DNA of 6,041 nt from CAZILN01 sp964540005 (GTDB lineage: Bacteria > Bacteroidota > Bacteroidia > Bacteroidales > SM23-62): the NCBI GenBank assembly GCA_964540005.1, contig CAZILN010000427.1, forward strand, positions 1 through 6,041, read 5' to 3'. The notes under the pieces were generated by a model. It was not told the origin of the DNA. It made no database searches and was given only the letters and a program-made list of their open reading frames with translations. This document shows positions 1-5,722 of the stretch, piece after piece. Numbering within the stretch: position 1 is the stretch's first letter; the number at the start of each line of letters is the position of its first letter. The position numbers and the translations under genes are program-made.

Positions 1-240
1 GATGAATTCCGAGTATGACATGTCATATTCCCTCACTGCTGCATTGATCCGCTGTATCCAGAGGGACCTGAATTCCCCCTTCTTCTTCCTCCTGTCGCGG
101 TATGCATATGTCATCCCTTTTTCGAGGGCATTTTTGGCAACTGTATAAACATTCTTCCTGCGGCCAAAGTATCCTTTTGTTTGCTTAAGAATCTTCTTCT
201 TTCTCCGTCTTGACGCTACTGTATTTACCGAACGTGGCAT
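1..240 (-). CDS. rplT: 50S ribosomal protein bL20, C-terminus cut off by window edge
   Basis: Ribosomal protein bL20 binds 23S rRNA and is needed for early assembly of the 50S subunit; in several bacteria it also represses its own operon. Reading the minus strand from ATG at 240-238 gives 80 residues without a stop, beginning MPRSVNTVASRRRKKKILKQ. It continues through TKGYFGRRKNVYTVAKNALE and then RDRRKKKGEFRSLWIQRINA, which are the classic highly basic L20 N-terminal segments. The family is usually about 115-120 residues, so roughly the last third lies to the left of the window. The start is the first Met of the conserved MPRS N-terminus and is preceded, 6 nt away, by a modest AAAGGA-type SD at about 252-247. 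It lies 32 nt downstream of rpmI, so the two are almost certainly cotranscribed. Identity is certain; only the C-terminus is unseen. Confidence 0.97.
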   Translation of the reverse strand, partial: MPRSVNTVASRRRKKKILKQTKGYFGRRKNVYTVAKNALEKGMTYAYRDRRKKKGEFRSLWIQRINAAVREYDMSYSEFI

Positions 241-272
241 TTTCTTTCCTTTATTTTAGACTGTTAATAATG

Positions 273-467
273 TTACGAGCCAATCAGCTGTTTGACGTTT
301 GCTGCGTCAGCTTTATGAACCTCCGTATAGTGGCCAAGGTTCCTTTTTCTCTTCTTACTCTTTTTTGTAAGTATATGGCTCTTATAGGCATGTTTCCTTT
401 TTATCTTTCCTGTTCCGGTCAGGGAGAATCTCTTCTTCGCTCCCGGATTCACTTTCATTTTTGGCAT
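273..467 (-). CDS. rpmI: 50S ribosomal protein bL35
   Basis: This small basic protein of the large ribosomal subunit is 64 residues, the normal length for bL35. It starts MPKMKVNPGAKKRFSLTGTG and continues KIKRKHAYKSHILTKKSKKR, both diagnostic of the family, and ends in VKQLIGS before a TAA stop. The ATG at 467-465 gives the conserved MPKMK start. The leader before it is A-rich (AAATAAGT) with no SD, as is common in Bacteroidota. It sits between infC (123 nt upstream) and rplT (32 nt downstream), the usual order. In E. coli and Bacillus, L20 controls rpmI-rplT expression by binding the mRNA before rpmI. The 123-nt spacer here would be the place for such control, but no L20 target can be recognised by eye. 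Confidence 0.97.
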   Translation of the reverse strand: MPKMKVNPGAKKRFSLTGTGKIKRKHAYKSHILTKKSKKRKRNLGHYTEVHKADAANVKQLIGS

Positions 468-590
468 ACTTATTTGATTTTCAGTGTTTGTACTCTTGAT
501 TTCACCTATCTGCTTTTCTTTTTGCTCTTCTTACTTAATCCTTCAGTCGTTCAAGCTATGAATTTGTAATCTGTGAACATGTTAACTGAT

Positions 591-1163
591 CTATTTCTTC
601 CCCTTGATCGTCTTTGGACTCAGTATCATGGTCATCCGTTTTCCTTCAAGCTTTGGAAGCTGTTCTACCTTGCCCAGTTCTTCAAGATCCTGTGCAAACC
701 TGAGCAACAGGATTTCTCCTTTTTCAGAGTATATGATAGACCTTCCTTTAAAAAACACAAAGGCTTTAACTTTGGCGCCGTCTTCCAGGAACTTCTGTGC
801 GTGCTTCAGTTTAAAGTTATAGTCGTGATCATCCGTATTGGGACCGAATCTTAATTCCTTAACAATTATCTTGGTAGATTTTGCTTTCAGTTCCTTTTGT
901 TTCTTTTTTTGCTGGTATAGAAATTTCTGGTAATCAATTATTTTGCAAACCGGCGGGTCTGATTTTCCAGAGATTTCAACCAGGTCCAGTTCCAGTTCAT
1001 CAGCCAGTTGAAGGGCTTCTCTTACCGGAAAGATACCGGGGTTATCAATGTTATCTCCTACCAGCCTGACCATTGGTGATGTAATTCTTTCATTGATCCG
1101 GTGCAATGCAACCTTTTGCCTGGGCCTCCTTGGCCCGTACCTTTGACTATTTCCAGCTATAAT
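591..1163 (-). CDS. infC: Translation initiation factor IF-3, with probable AUU (or AUA) start
   Basis: IF3 binds the 30S subunit, prevents premature 50S joining and checks start codon and initiator tRNA. From the proposed AUU start (1163-1161) the protein is 190 residues. A basic Arg/Pro/Gly tail (about 1-20) is followed by the N-domain opening HRINERITSPMVRLVGDNI (about 21-82, with DLVEIS and PPVCKIIDYQKFLY). A Lys-rich linker helix (KKKQKELKAK, about 86-96) leads to the C-domain (about 98-185: KELRFGPNTDDHDYNFKLKH, VKAFVFFKGRSI, LEGKRM). The stop is TAG at 593-591. The frame has no ATG or GTG between the in-frame TAA at 1166-1164 and the RIN motif. The only standard alternative is TTG at 1106-1104, giving 171 residues starting directly at HRIN with no well-placed SD. 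A perfect AGGAGG (1174-1169) lies 5 nt before AUU and 8 nt before the next codon, AUA (1160-1158). thrS ends 30 nt upstream. Identity is certain; the exact start is inferred. Confidence 0.93.
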   Translation of the reverse strand: MIAGNSQRYGPRRPRQKVALHRINERITSPMVRLVGDNIDNPGIFPVREALQLADELELDLVEISGKSDPPVCKIIDYQKFLYQQKKKQKELKAKSTKIIVKELRFGPNTDDHDYNFKLKHAQKFLEDGAKVKAFVFFKGRSIIYSEKGEILLLRFAQDLEELGKVEQLPKLEGKRMTMILSPKTIKGKK

Positions 1164-1168
1164 TTATT

Positions 1169-1174
1169 CCTCCT
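1169..1174 (-). promoter_or_regulatory. Strong Shine-Dalgarno that sets the infC start
   Basis: The minus strand reads AGGAGG here, a six-base match to the anti-SD of 16S rRNA, in the 30-nt gap between the thrS stop and the infC frame. Spacing is 5 nt to AUU (1163-1161) and 8 nt to AUA (1160-1158). No other gene start in the window has an SD this strong: rplT has only AAAGGA, and rpmI, thrS, the peptidase and the lipoprotein have A-rich leaders. This site is the main reason to place the infC start upstream of the TTG at 1106. Confidence 0.8.
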
Positions 1175-1193
1175 GTATTTTGTTAGCAGTAAA

Positions 1194-3134
1194 TTAAACT
1201 TCCAGTTGTTTTTTCTCTTCGTTTTTCAGGAAATCCGCAAATTCTTTCATTTTCATTGAACCCTGGTCTCCGGCACCCTGTTTTCTGACAGAGACTGACT
1301 GATCGTTCTCTTCTTTTTCCCCGACGATCAGGAAGTAGGGTATCTTTCTTAACTCACTGTCCCTTATTTTTTTACCTATCTTTTCACTCCTGAAATCTAC
1401 GAGACTGCGAATATCGCAATTATTTAGAAAATTTAAAACTTTTTCCGCGTAATCGTTGAATTTTTCGCTGATCGGCAGTATGATGACCTGGTCAGGAGCC
1501 AGCCAGAGCGGGAATTTGCCGCCGGTGTGCTCGATCAATACGGCTACAAATCGTTCCATGGAACCGAATGGCGCCCGATGGATCATCACAGGCCTGTGTT
1601 TCAGGTTATCCGCTCCGACATATTCCAGTTCAAACCTGTCAGGCAGGTTATAATCAACCTGTATGGTACCCAGCTGCCAATTTCTTCCAATGGCATCTTT
1701 AACCATAAAATCAAGTTTGGGGCCATAGAAAGCTGCTTCACCTTTCACAATCTCGGCATCCAGCCCCTTGTCCTGGCATGCTTCAATGATGGCTTTTTCT
1801 GATTTATCCCAGTTTTCATCGCTTCCGATATACTTTTCAGTGTCTTGCGGGTTACGGAGTGAGATCTGTGCAGTATAATCCTCAAAATCAAGAGCCCGGA
1901 AAATATGCAATATGATATCGATTACCTTGATGAACTCTTCCTTTAGCTGATCAGGGCGGCAGAAAATATGCGCATCATCCTGCGTGAATCCCCTTACGCG
2001 GGTTAAGCCATGCAGCTCACCGCTCATTTCGTATCGGTAAACAGTTCCGAATTCTGCATACCTGATGGGAAGATCCTTGTATGATTTGGGACTGCTGCTA
2101 TACATTTCGCAATGATGCGGGCAGTTCATTGGTTTCAGCATGTATTCCTCACCTTCAACGGGAGTCTTGAATGGCTGAAAGGAATCCTTTCCGTACTTGT
2201 CATAGTGCCCGGAGATCTTATACAGTTCTGTCTGGCCTATATGGGGGGAGAGGACCGGGTCGTATCCGTGCCGGACCTGAACCTGCTTAAGGAAATTTTC
2301 AAGTCGTTCCCTGAGCATGGCTCCTCTTGGCAGCCAGAGCGGCAGTCCCGGGCCCACTTTCTGTGAGAAGGTGAATAATTCCAGTTCGCGGCCAATCTTC
2401 CTGTGATCCCTTTGTTTTGCCTGTTCCAGCAACTCCAGGTATTCGTCCAGCATTTTCTGCTTTGGAAAAGTGATACCGTACACCCGGGTGAGCTGTTTCC
2501 TTTTAATATCACCCCTCCAGTATGCCCCGGCTATGCTCAGTAATTTTATGGCCTTGATACTTCCGCTGTCGGGCAGGTGCGGCCCGCGGCAAAGGTCGGT
2601 AAAGGTACCCTGCTCATAAAGGGAGATTGTCCCGTCTTCCAGTTCTTCTATAAGCTCCAGCTTATATTCATCCCCTTTTTTGGAGAAATAATCCAGTGCC
2701 TGTTTTTTACTTACTTCCTGTCTTCTATAAGGGCTTTTCAAGGCTGACAACTGCTTCATCTTTGCTTCGATCTCAGGCAAATCGCTGTCAGTCAGAACTT
2801 TGTCCCCAGGAAGCTCTATATCGTAATAAAATCCCTGTTCTATTGCCGGACCGATCCCGAATTTTGTTCCAGGATAGAGTGTTTCTATGGCCTCAGCCAT
2901 AAGGTGGGCGGAAGAATGCCAGAAAGCGTGCTTCCCATCCTCATCTGACCACTTATGGAGGTTAATTTCAGCATCTTTCATCAGAGGGCGGGTCAGGTCC
3001 CATAATTCACCATTTACGCTTACCGATAGTACTTCTCTCGCCAGAGACGGGCTTATGCTTTCTGCGATCTCATAAGCGGTAACACCCTTGGCATATTCCT
3101 TGGTCGATTTATCGGGGAAAGTGATAGTAATCAT
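1194..3134 (-). CDS. thrS: Threonyl-tRNA synthetase
   Basis: This is a cytoplasmic class II synthetase that charges tRNA-Thr with threonine using ATP and clears mischarged Ser-tRNA. It has 646 residues (the E. coli enzyme is about 642) and all domains. The TGS domain is about 1-62 (MITITFPDKSTKEY). The editing domain follows with HSSAH (His73, His77) and CRGPH (Cys182, His186). The catalytic core spans about 245-535, and the anticodon-binding domain runs from about 540 to the end (LAPDQVIILPIS onward). The three zinc/threonine ligands are present as Cys338 (MNCPHHCEMY), His389 (DDAHIFC) and His519 (MIHRAPFGSMERF). The motif 2 Arg is at 367 and the motif 3 Arg at 528. Nothing is missing or broken. 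The ATG at 3134 begins the TGS domain exactly where the family does. It is the first gene of the thrS-infC-rpmI-rplT operon, with infC starting about 30 nt after its stop. The leader is too short for a T-box and none is visible. Confidence 0.98.
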   Translation of the reverse strand: MITITFPDKSTKEYAKGVTAYEIAESISPSLAREVLSVSVNGELWDLTRPLMKDAEINLHKWSDEDGKHAFWHSSAHLMAEAIETLYPGTKFGIGPAIEQGFYYDIELPGDKVLTDSDLPEIEAKMKQLSALKSPYRRQEVSKKQALDYFSKKGDEYKLELIEELEDGTISLYEQGTFTDLCRGPHLPDSGSIKAIKLLSIAGAYWRGDIKRKQLTRVYGITFPKQKMLDEYLELLEQAKQRDHRKIGRELELFTFSQKVGPGLPLWLPRGAMLRERLENFLKQVQVRHGYDPVLSPHIGQTELYKISGHYDKYGKDSFQPFKTPVEGEEYMLKPMNCPHHCEMYSSSPKSYKDLPIRYAEFGTVYRYEMSGELHGLTRVRGFTQDDAHIFCRPDQLKEEFIKVIDIILHIFRALDFEDYTAQISLRNPQDTEKYIGSDENWDKSEKAIIEACQDKGLDAEIVKGEAAFYGPKLDFMVKDAIGRNWQLGTIQVDYNLPDRFELEYVGADNLKHRPVMIHRAPFGSMERFVAVLIEHTGGKFPLWLAPDQVIILPISEKFNDYAEKVLNFLNNCDIRSLVDFRSEKIGKKIRDSELRKIPYFLIVGEKEENDQSVSVRKQGAGDQGSMKMKEFADFLKNEEKKQLEV

Positions 3135-3168
3135 TCCAGTTTTCTCTTATCCTTTTCAAAAAATTATG

Positions 3169-3176
3169 CAAAGATA
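3169..3176 (-). promoter_or_regulatory. Candidate -7 promoter element for the thrS operon
   Basis: The minus strand reads TATCTTTG, an exact match to the Bacteroidota sigma-ABfr -7 consensus TAnnTTTG. It lies 34 nt upstream of the thrS ATG, which would give a 5' leader of roughly 25-30 nt. A good -33 TTTG is not found at the usual spacing of about 19-21 nt: the nearest TTG (3204-3202) is 25 nt away. The match is therefore to half a promoter, supported by position and orientation. Confidence 0.5.
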
Positions 3177-3348
3177 AATAATAATGGTAAAACTAACCGG
3201 ACAATAAGGGCTATTAACCAATATTTAATAATTTAGTGCGTTTGACATTACAAAAGTAGTCCCGGAGAGGTTGTGATCCAGCCAGGGCTCCATTCAGACA
3301 GGCCGTATTCTTTATGACAGTATGCAGGGTGTATAAAAACTAACAATT

Positions 3349-5496
3349 ATGATTACACGCACAGTTTTTTCCGTATTAGTTATGCTTTCTGTGGGTTGTT
3401 GCCTTCCCGGATCAATCTCCGGTGTTTCGGCTCAGCATCCAGGAGCCTTTGAAGGACTGGCCTCCATGAACGACGGGGAGCATTATACCATTCTTGAAGA
3501 GTCCCGGCGGATTGTCAAGTACAGCTATGCAACAGGGGATGAGGTTGAGATTATTTTCTCACTCTCAGAGATCCCGGGTGCAGATATCAGTGCTATTGAT
3601 GATTACCAGTTCAGCCAGGATGAGCAAATAATACTTCTTACAACCGGAATGGAGAGTATTTACCGAAGGTCATTCACTGCCGAGTACTATATATGGGATA
3701 TCAGCAGTGAGAAACTATTCAGGCTTTCTGAGGGAGGAAAACAGCAGCTGGCTGAAATATCCCCAGACAACCTGAATGTTGCCTTCGTTCGGGATAATAA
3801 TCTTTACATCAGTGACCTTGACAAGGGGACAGAGAGGCAGATTACAGAGGATGGCAGATACAATCACATAATTAACGGGGCACCGGACTGGGTATATGAA
3901 GAGGAATTCGGTTTCTCAAAGGCCTGGACCTGGTCGCCGGATGGGAAAAAAATAGCCTATTACCGCTTTGATGAATCAGGCGTCAGGCTGTTTAATATGA
4001 CAACTTATGGTGAGCTGTACCCTGAATGGTACCAGTTCAAATACCCCAAGGCCGGGGAGGAGAACTCTGTTGTCAGCCTGCATGTTTATCACCTGGCTGA
4101 CCACCAAACCGTTGAAGTTCAGACCGGAGAGGAAAAAGATCAGTACCTGCCACGGATCGAATGGACCAGTGATCCGGACAAACTGGCATTCATGAGGCTG
4201 AACCGCCTGCAGAATAAACTTGATATCTTCCTGGCAGATGCAGCCAGCGGGCAATCGGAATTGATCCTGACCGAAGAGGAAACCCAGTACATAGGGGAGC
4301 CTGACGACGATAAGGTCACTTTCCTTGAAGACGGCAAACATTTCCTGTATTTCAGTGAGATGGACGGTTACAATCACCTGTACCTGTATTCTATAGACGG
4401 GCAGCTTCAGCATGCTGTTACTTCGGGTGACTGGGATGTGAGTGAATTTCTAGGCTATGATGCCGATAATAAGCAGGTATATTATTCTTCCTATGAAGAG
4501 TCATCAATAAACCGCAGTGTATACCGGGTCGGCCTTGACGGAGGGAAGAAGAAAAAGATCTCTAAGGAGAAAGGATGGAACACGGCTTCCTTCAGCAAAG
4601 GATTCAAATATTACATACATTATCATTCCAGTGCATCCACTCCACAGGTCATCACCCTGCATGAGGCCGGCGGTAAACAGGTCAGGGAGCTTGTTAATGC
4701 TGAGAGGATGAAAGATATAGCAATCAGCCGTGGTGTGGGTACCAAGGAATTCCTGCAAATAAAGACAATTGACGGAGTCCCGCTGAACGCCTACATTATC
4801 AAGCCGGCAGATTTTGATCCTGGTAAAAAGTACCCCCTGTTTATGTTTGTATACGGTGGCCCGGAATCCCAGAATGTGAGAGACGACTGGGGATATGAGC
4901 AATGGTTCCATGATCTCGTGCCGGAGGGTTATATAGTTGCTTGCGTGGATAACCGGGGTACCAATGGACGAGGAGAAGCCTTCAGGAAATCTACCTATAT
5001 GAAGCTGGGGGAGTATGAAACAGTTGACCAGATCGAGGCGGCCAGGTACCTGGGCGGACTGGATTATATCGATAAAGAAAGAATAGGGATCTACGGCTGG
5101 AGCTACGGGGGGTATATGACATCCCTGTGTATGTGCAAGGGAGACGGTGTTTTCTCTGTCGGTATTGCCGTCGCACCGGTGACCAACTGGAAATATTATG
5201 ATACCATATACACGGAACGCTTTATGAGGACACCACAGGAGAATGAATCAGGGTATGAAGATAACTCCCCGGTGAATTTTGCCGATGGCCTCCGAGGTAA
5301 ATTCCTGCTGGTCCATGGTATGAGTGATGATAATGTCCACTTTCAGAATTCTGTTGATTTTGCCGCTGCTCTGATTGAAGCCGATATCCAGTTTGAAATG
5401 CTGTATTACCCCAACCAGAATCACGGCATCAGGGGAGGTAATTCCCGGTATCACCTCTATGAGAAAATGACCGGCTTCATCCTGGAAAATCTGTAG
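3349..5496 (+). CDS. dpp4: Exported dipeptidyl peptidase IV (S9B prolyl dipeptidase)
   Basis: DPP IV is a serine exopeptidase that removes X-Pro (or X-Ala) dipeptides from peptide N-termini, helping peptide-using bacteria process proline-rich substrates outside the cytoplasm. The 715-residue length matches known Bacteroidota DPP IV enzymes. A signal peptide covers about residues 1-28 (R4, a hydrophobic core, then a likely cut after VSA before QHPGAF). The beta-propeller domain, about 40-470, holds DWVYEEEF; Glu185 and Glu186 correspond to the double-Glu motif that grips the substrate amino terminus and separates DPP IV from other S9 peptidases. The alpha/beta-hydrolase domain, about 470-715, contains YGGPESQ (oxyanion Tyr502), GWSYGGY (Ser585), HGMSDDNVHF (Asp660) and NQNHGI (His692), so the triad is complete. 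YTERF has Phe625 where human DPP4 has Tyr666. The start is fixed by an in-frame TAA at 3334-3336 and has no SD. It is transcribed divergently from thrS. Confidence 0.95.
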   Translation: MITRTVFSVLVMLSVGCCLPGSISGVSAQHPGAFEGLASMNDGEHYTILEESRRIVKYSYATGDEVEIIFSLSEIPGADISAIDDYQFSQDEQIILLTTGMESIYRRSFTAEYYIWDISSEKLFRLSEGGKQQLAEISPDNLNVAFVRDNNLYISDLDKGTERQITEDGRYNHIINGAPDWVYEEEFGFSKAWTWSPDGKKIAYYRFDESGVRLFNMTTYGELYPEWYQFKYPKAGEENSVVSLHVYHLADHQTVEVQTGEEKDQYLPRIEWTSDPDKLAFMRLNRLQNKLDIFLADAASGQSELILTEEETQYIGEPDDDKVTFLEDGKHFLYFSEMDGYNHLYLYSIDGQLQHAVTSGDWDVSEFLGYDADNKQVYYSSYEESSINRSVYRVGLDGGKKKKISKEKGWNTASFSKGFKYYIHYHSSASTPQVITLHEAGGKQVRELVNAERMKDIAISRGVGTKEFLQIKTIDGVPLNAYIIKPADFDPGKKYPLFMFVYGGPESQNVRDDWGYEQWFHDLVPEGYIVACVDNRGTNGRGEAFRKSTYMKLGEYETVDQIEAARYLGGLDYIDKERIGIYGWSYGGYMTSLCMCKGDGVFSVGIAVAPVTNWKYYDTIYTERFMRTPQENESGYEDNSPVNFADGLRGKFLLVHGMSDDNVHFQNSVDFAAALIEADIQFEMLYYPNQNHGIRGGNSRYHLYEKMTGFILENL

Positions 5497-5533
5497 GAAG
5501 TCCAGGTTCCAGTTCTGAACACTTCTGAGCTTC

Positions 5534-5556
5534 GGGGAAGATCAGGGATCTTTTCC
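5534..5556 (+). terminator. Hairpin downstream of the DPP IV gene, probable terminator
   Basis: GGGGAAGATC (5534-5543), loop AGG (5544-5546) and GATCTTTTCC (5547-5556) form a continuous 10-bp stem with two G-U pairs. The G-U pairs work only in RNA made from the plus strand, since the minus-strand copy would have A-C mismatches, which favours function in the DPP IV transcript. It lies 37 nt after the TAG stop. There is no long U tract after the stem; the U-rich part (TTTT) is inside the 3' arm, so intrinsic termination is plausible but not certain. A role in protecting the mRNA 3' end is an alternative. Confidence 0.5.
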
Positions 5557-5573
5557 TGAATCCTGCGACATTA

Positions 5574-5614
5574 CCCGTAGCTTGCTGCAAGGAGCTTCAA
5601 TGACAGCTTTGTCA
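5574..5614 (+). repeat. Paired small palindromes, possibly a decayed REP-like element
   Basis: Two short palindromes follow each other in non-coding DNA. The first, CCCGTAGCTTGCTGCAAGG (5574-5592), folds through GTAGC/GCTGC with degraded outer arms (CCC against AAGG) and is followed by AGCTTCA. The second is TGACA-GCTT-TGTCA (5601-5614), a perfect 5-bp stem. The first resembles, from memory only, C-rich GTAGCTTGCTGC palindromes that occur as dispersed repeats in Bacteroidota genomes. A single copy within the window cannot prove that it is repeated. The second hairpin could alternatively be part of the termination region. Confidence 0.25.
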
Positions 5615-5722
5615 GGTTTTCCCTCATCATGTATATCAGGCATTGCCTTTAATCATAGGATTTACACTTATTTGGCATGGATTTTGGATTTCATAGAGTA
5701 AAACTTATTAAATCATAAAGCC

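Noticed and set aside
210..569. A 119-residue plus-strand open frame over rpmI and rplT
   Set aside because: It is the antisense of two certain ribosomal protein genes. Its hydrophobic Phe/Leu-rich translation is what the complement of Lys/Arg-rich codons gives.
1104..1106. TTG as the infC start
   Set aside because: It has no SD at a useful distance (the in-frame AGGAGG at 1130-1125 is 18 nt away) and would remove the basic tail that precedes RIN in many IF3 proteins. The upstream AUU with AGGAGG fits better, though TTG is not formally excluded.
3306..3313. TATTCTTT as a promoter -7 box for the peptidase gene
   Set aside because: It has only a partial match to TAnnTTTG and no TTG at the right distance upstream. 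No convincing plus-strand promoter was found in 3135-3348.
3135..3348. T-box or riboswitch ahead of thrS
   Set aside because: The likely leader is under about 40 nt and no conserved T-box sequence or large structured element is visible.
5527..5598. Direct repeat GAGCTTC at 5527-5533 and 5592-5598
   Set aside because: Seven bases is too short to be meaningful over this distance.
5670..5716. TTTG followed 19 nt later by TATTAAAT as a promoter for the lipoprotein gene
   Set aside because: The -33-like box is good but the -7 box matches only TA of the consensus, so it is probably chance in AT-rich DNA.
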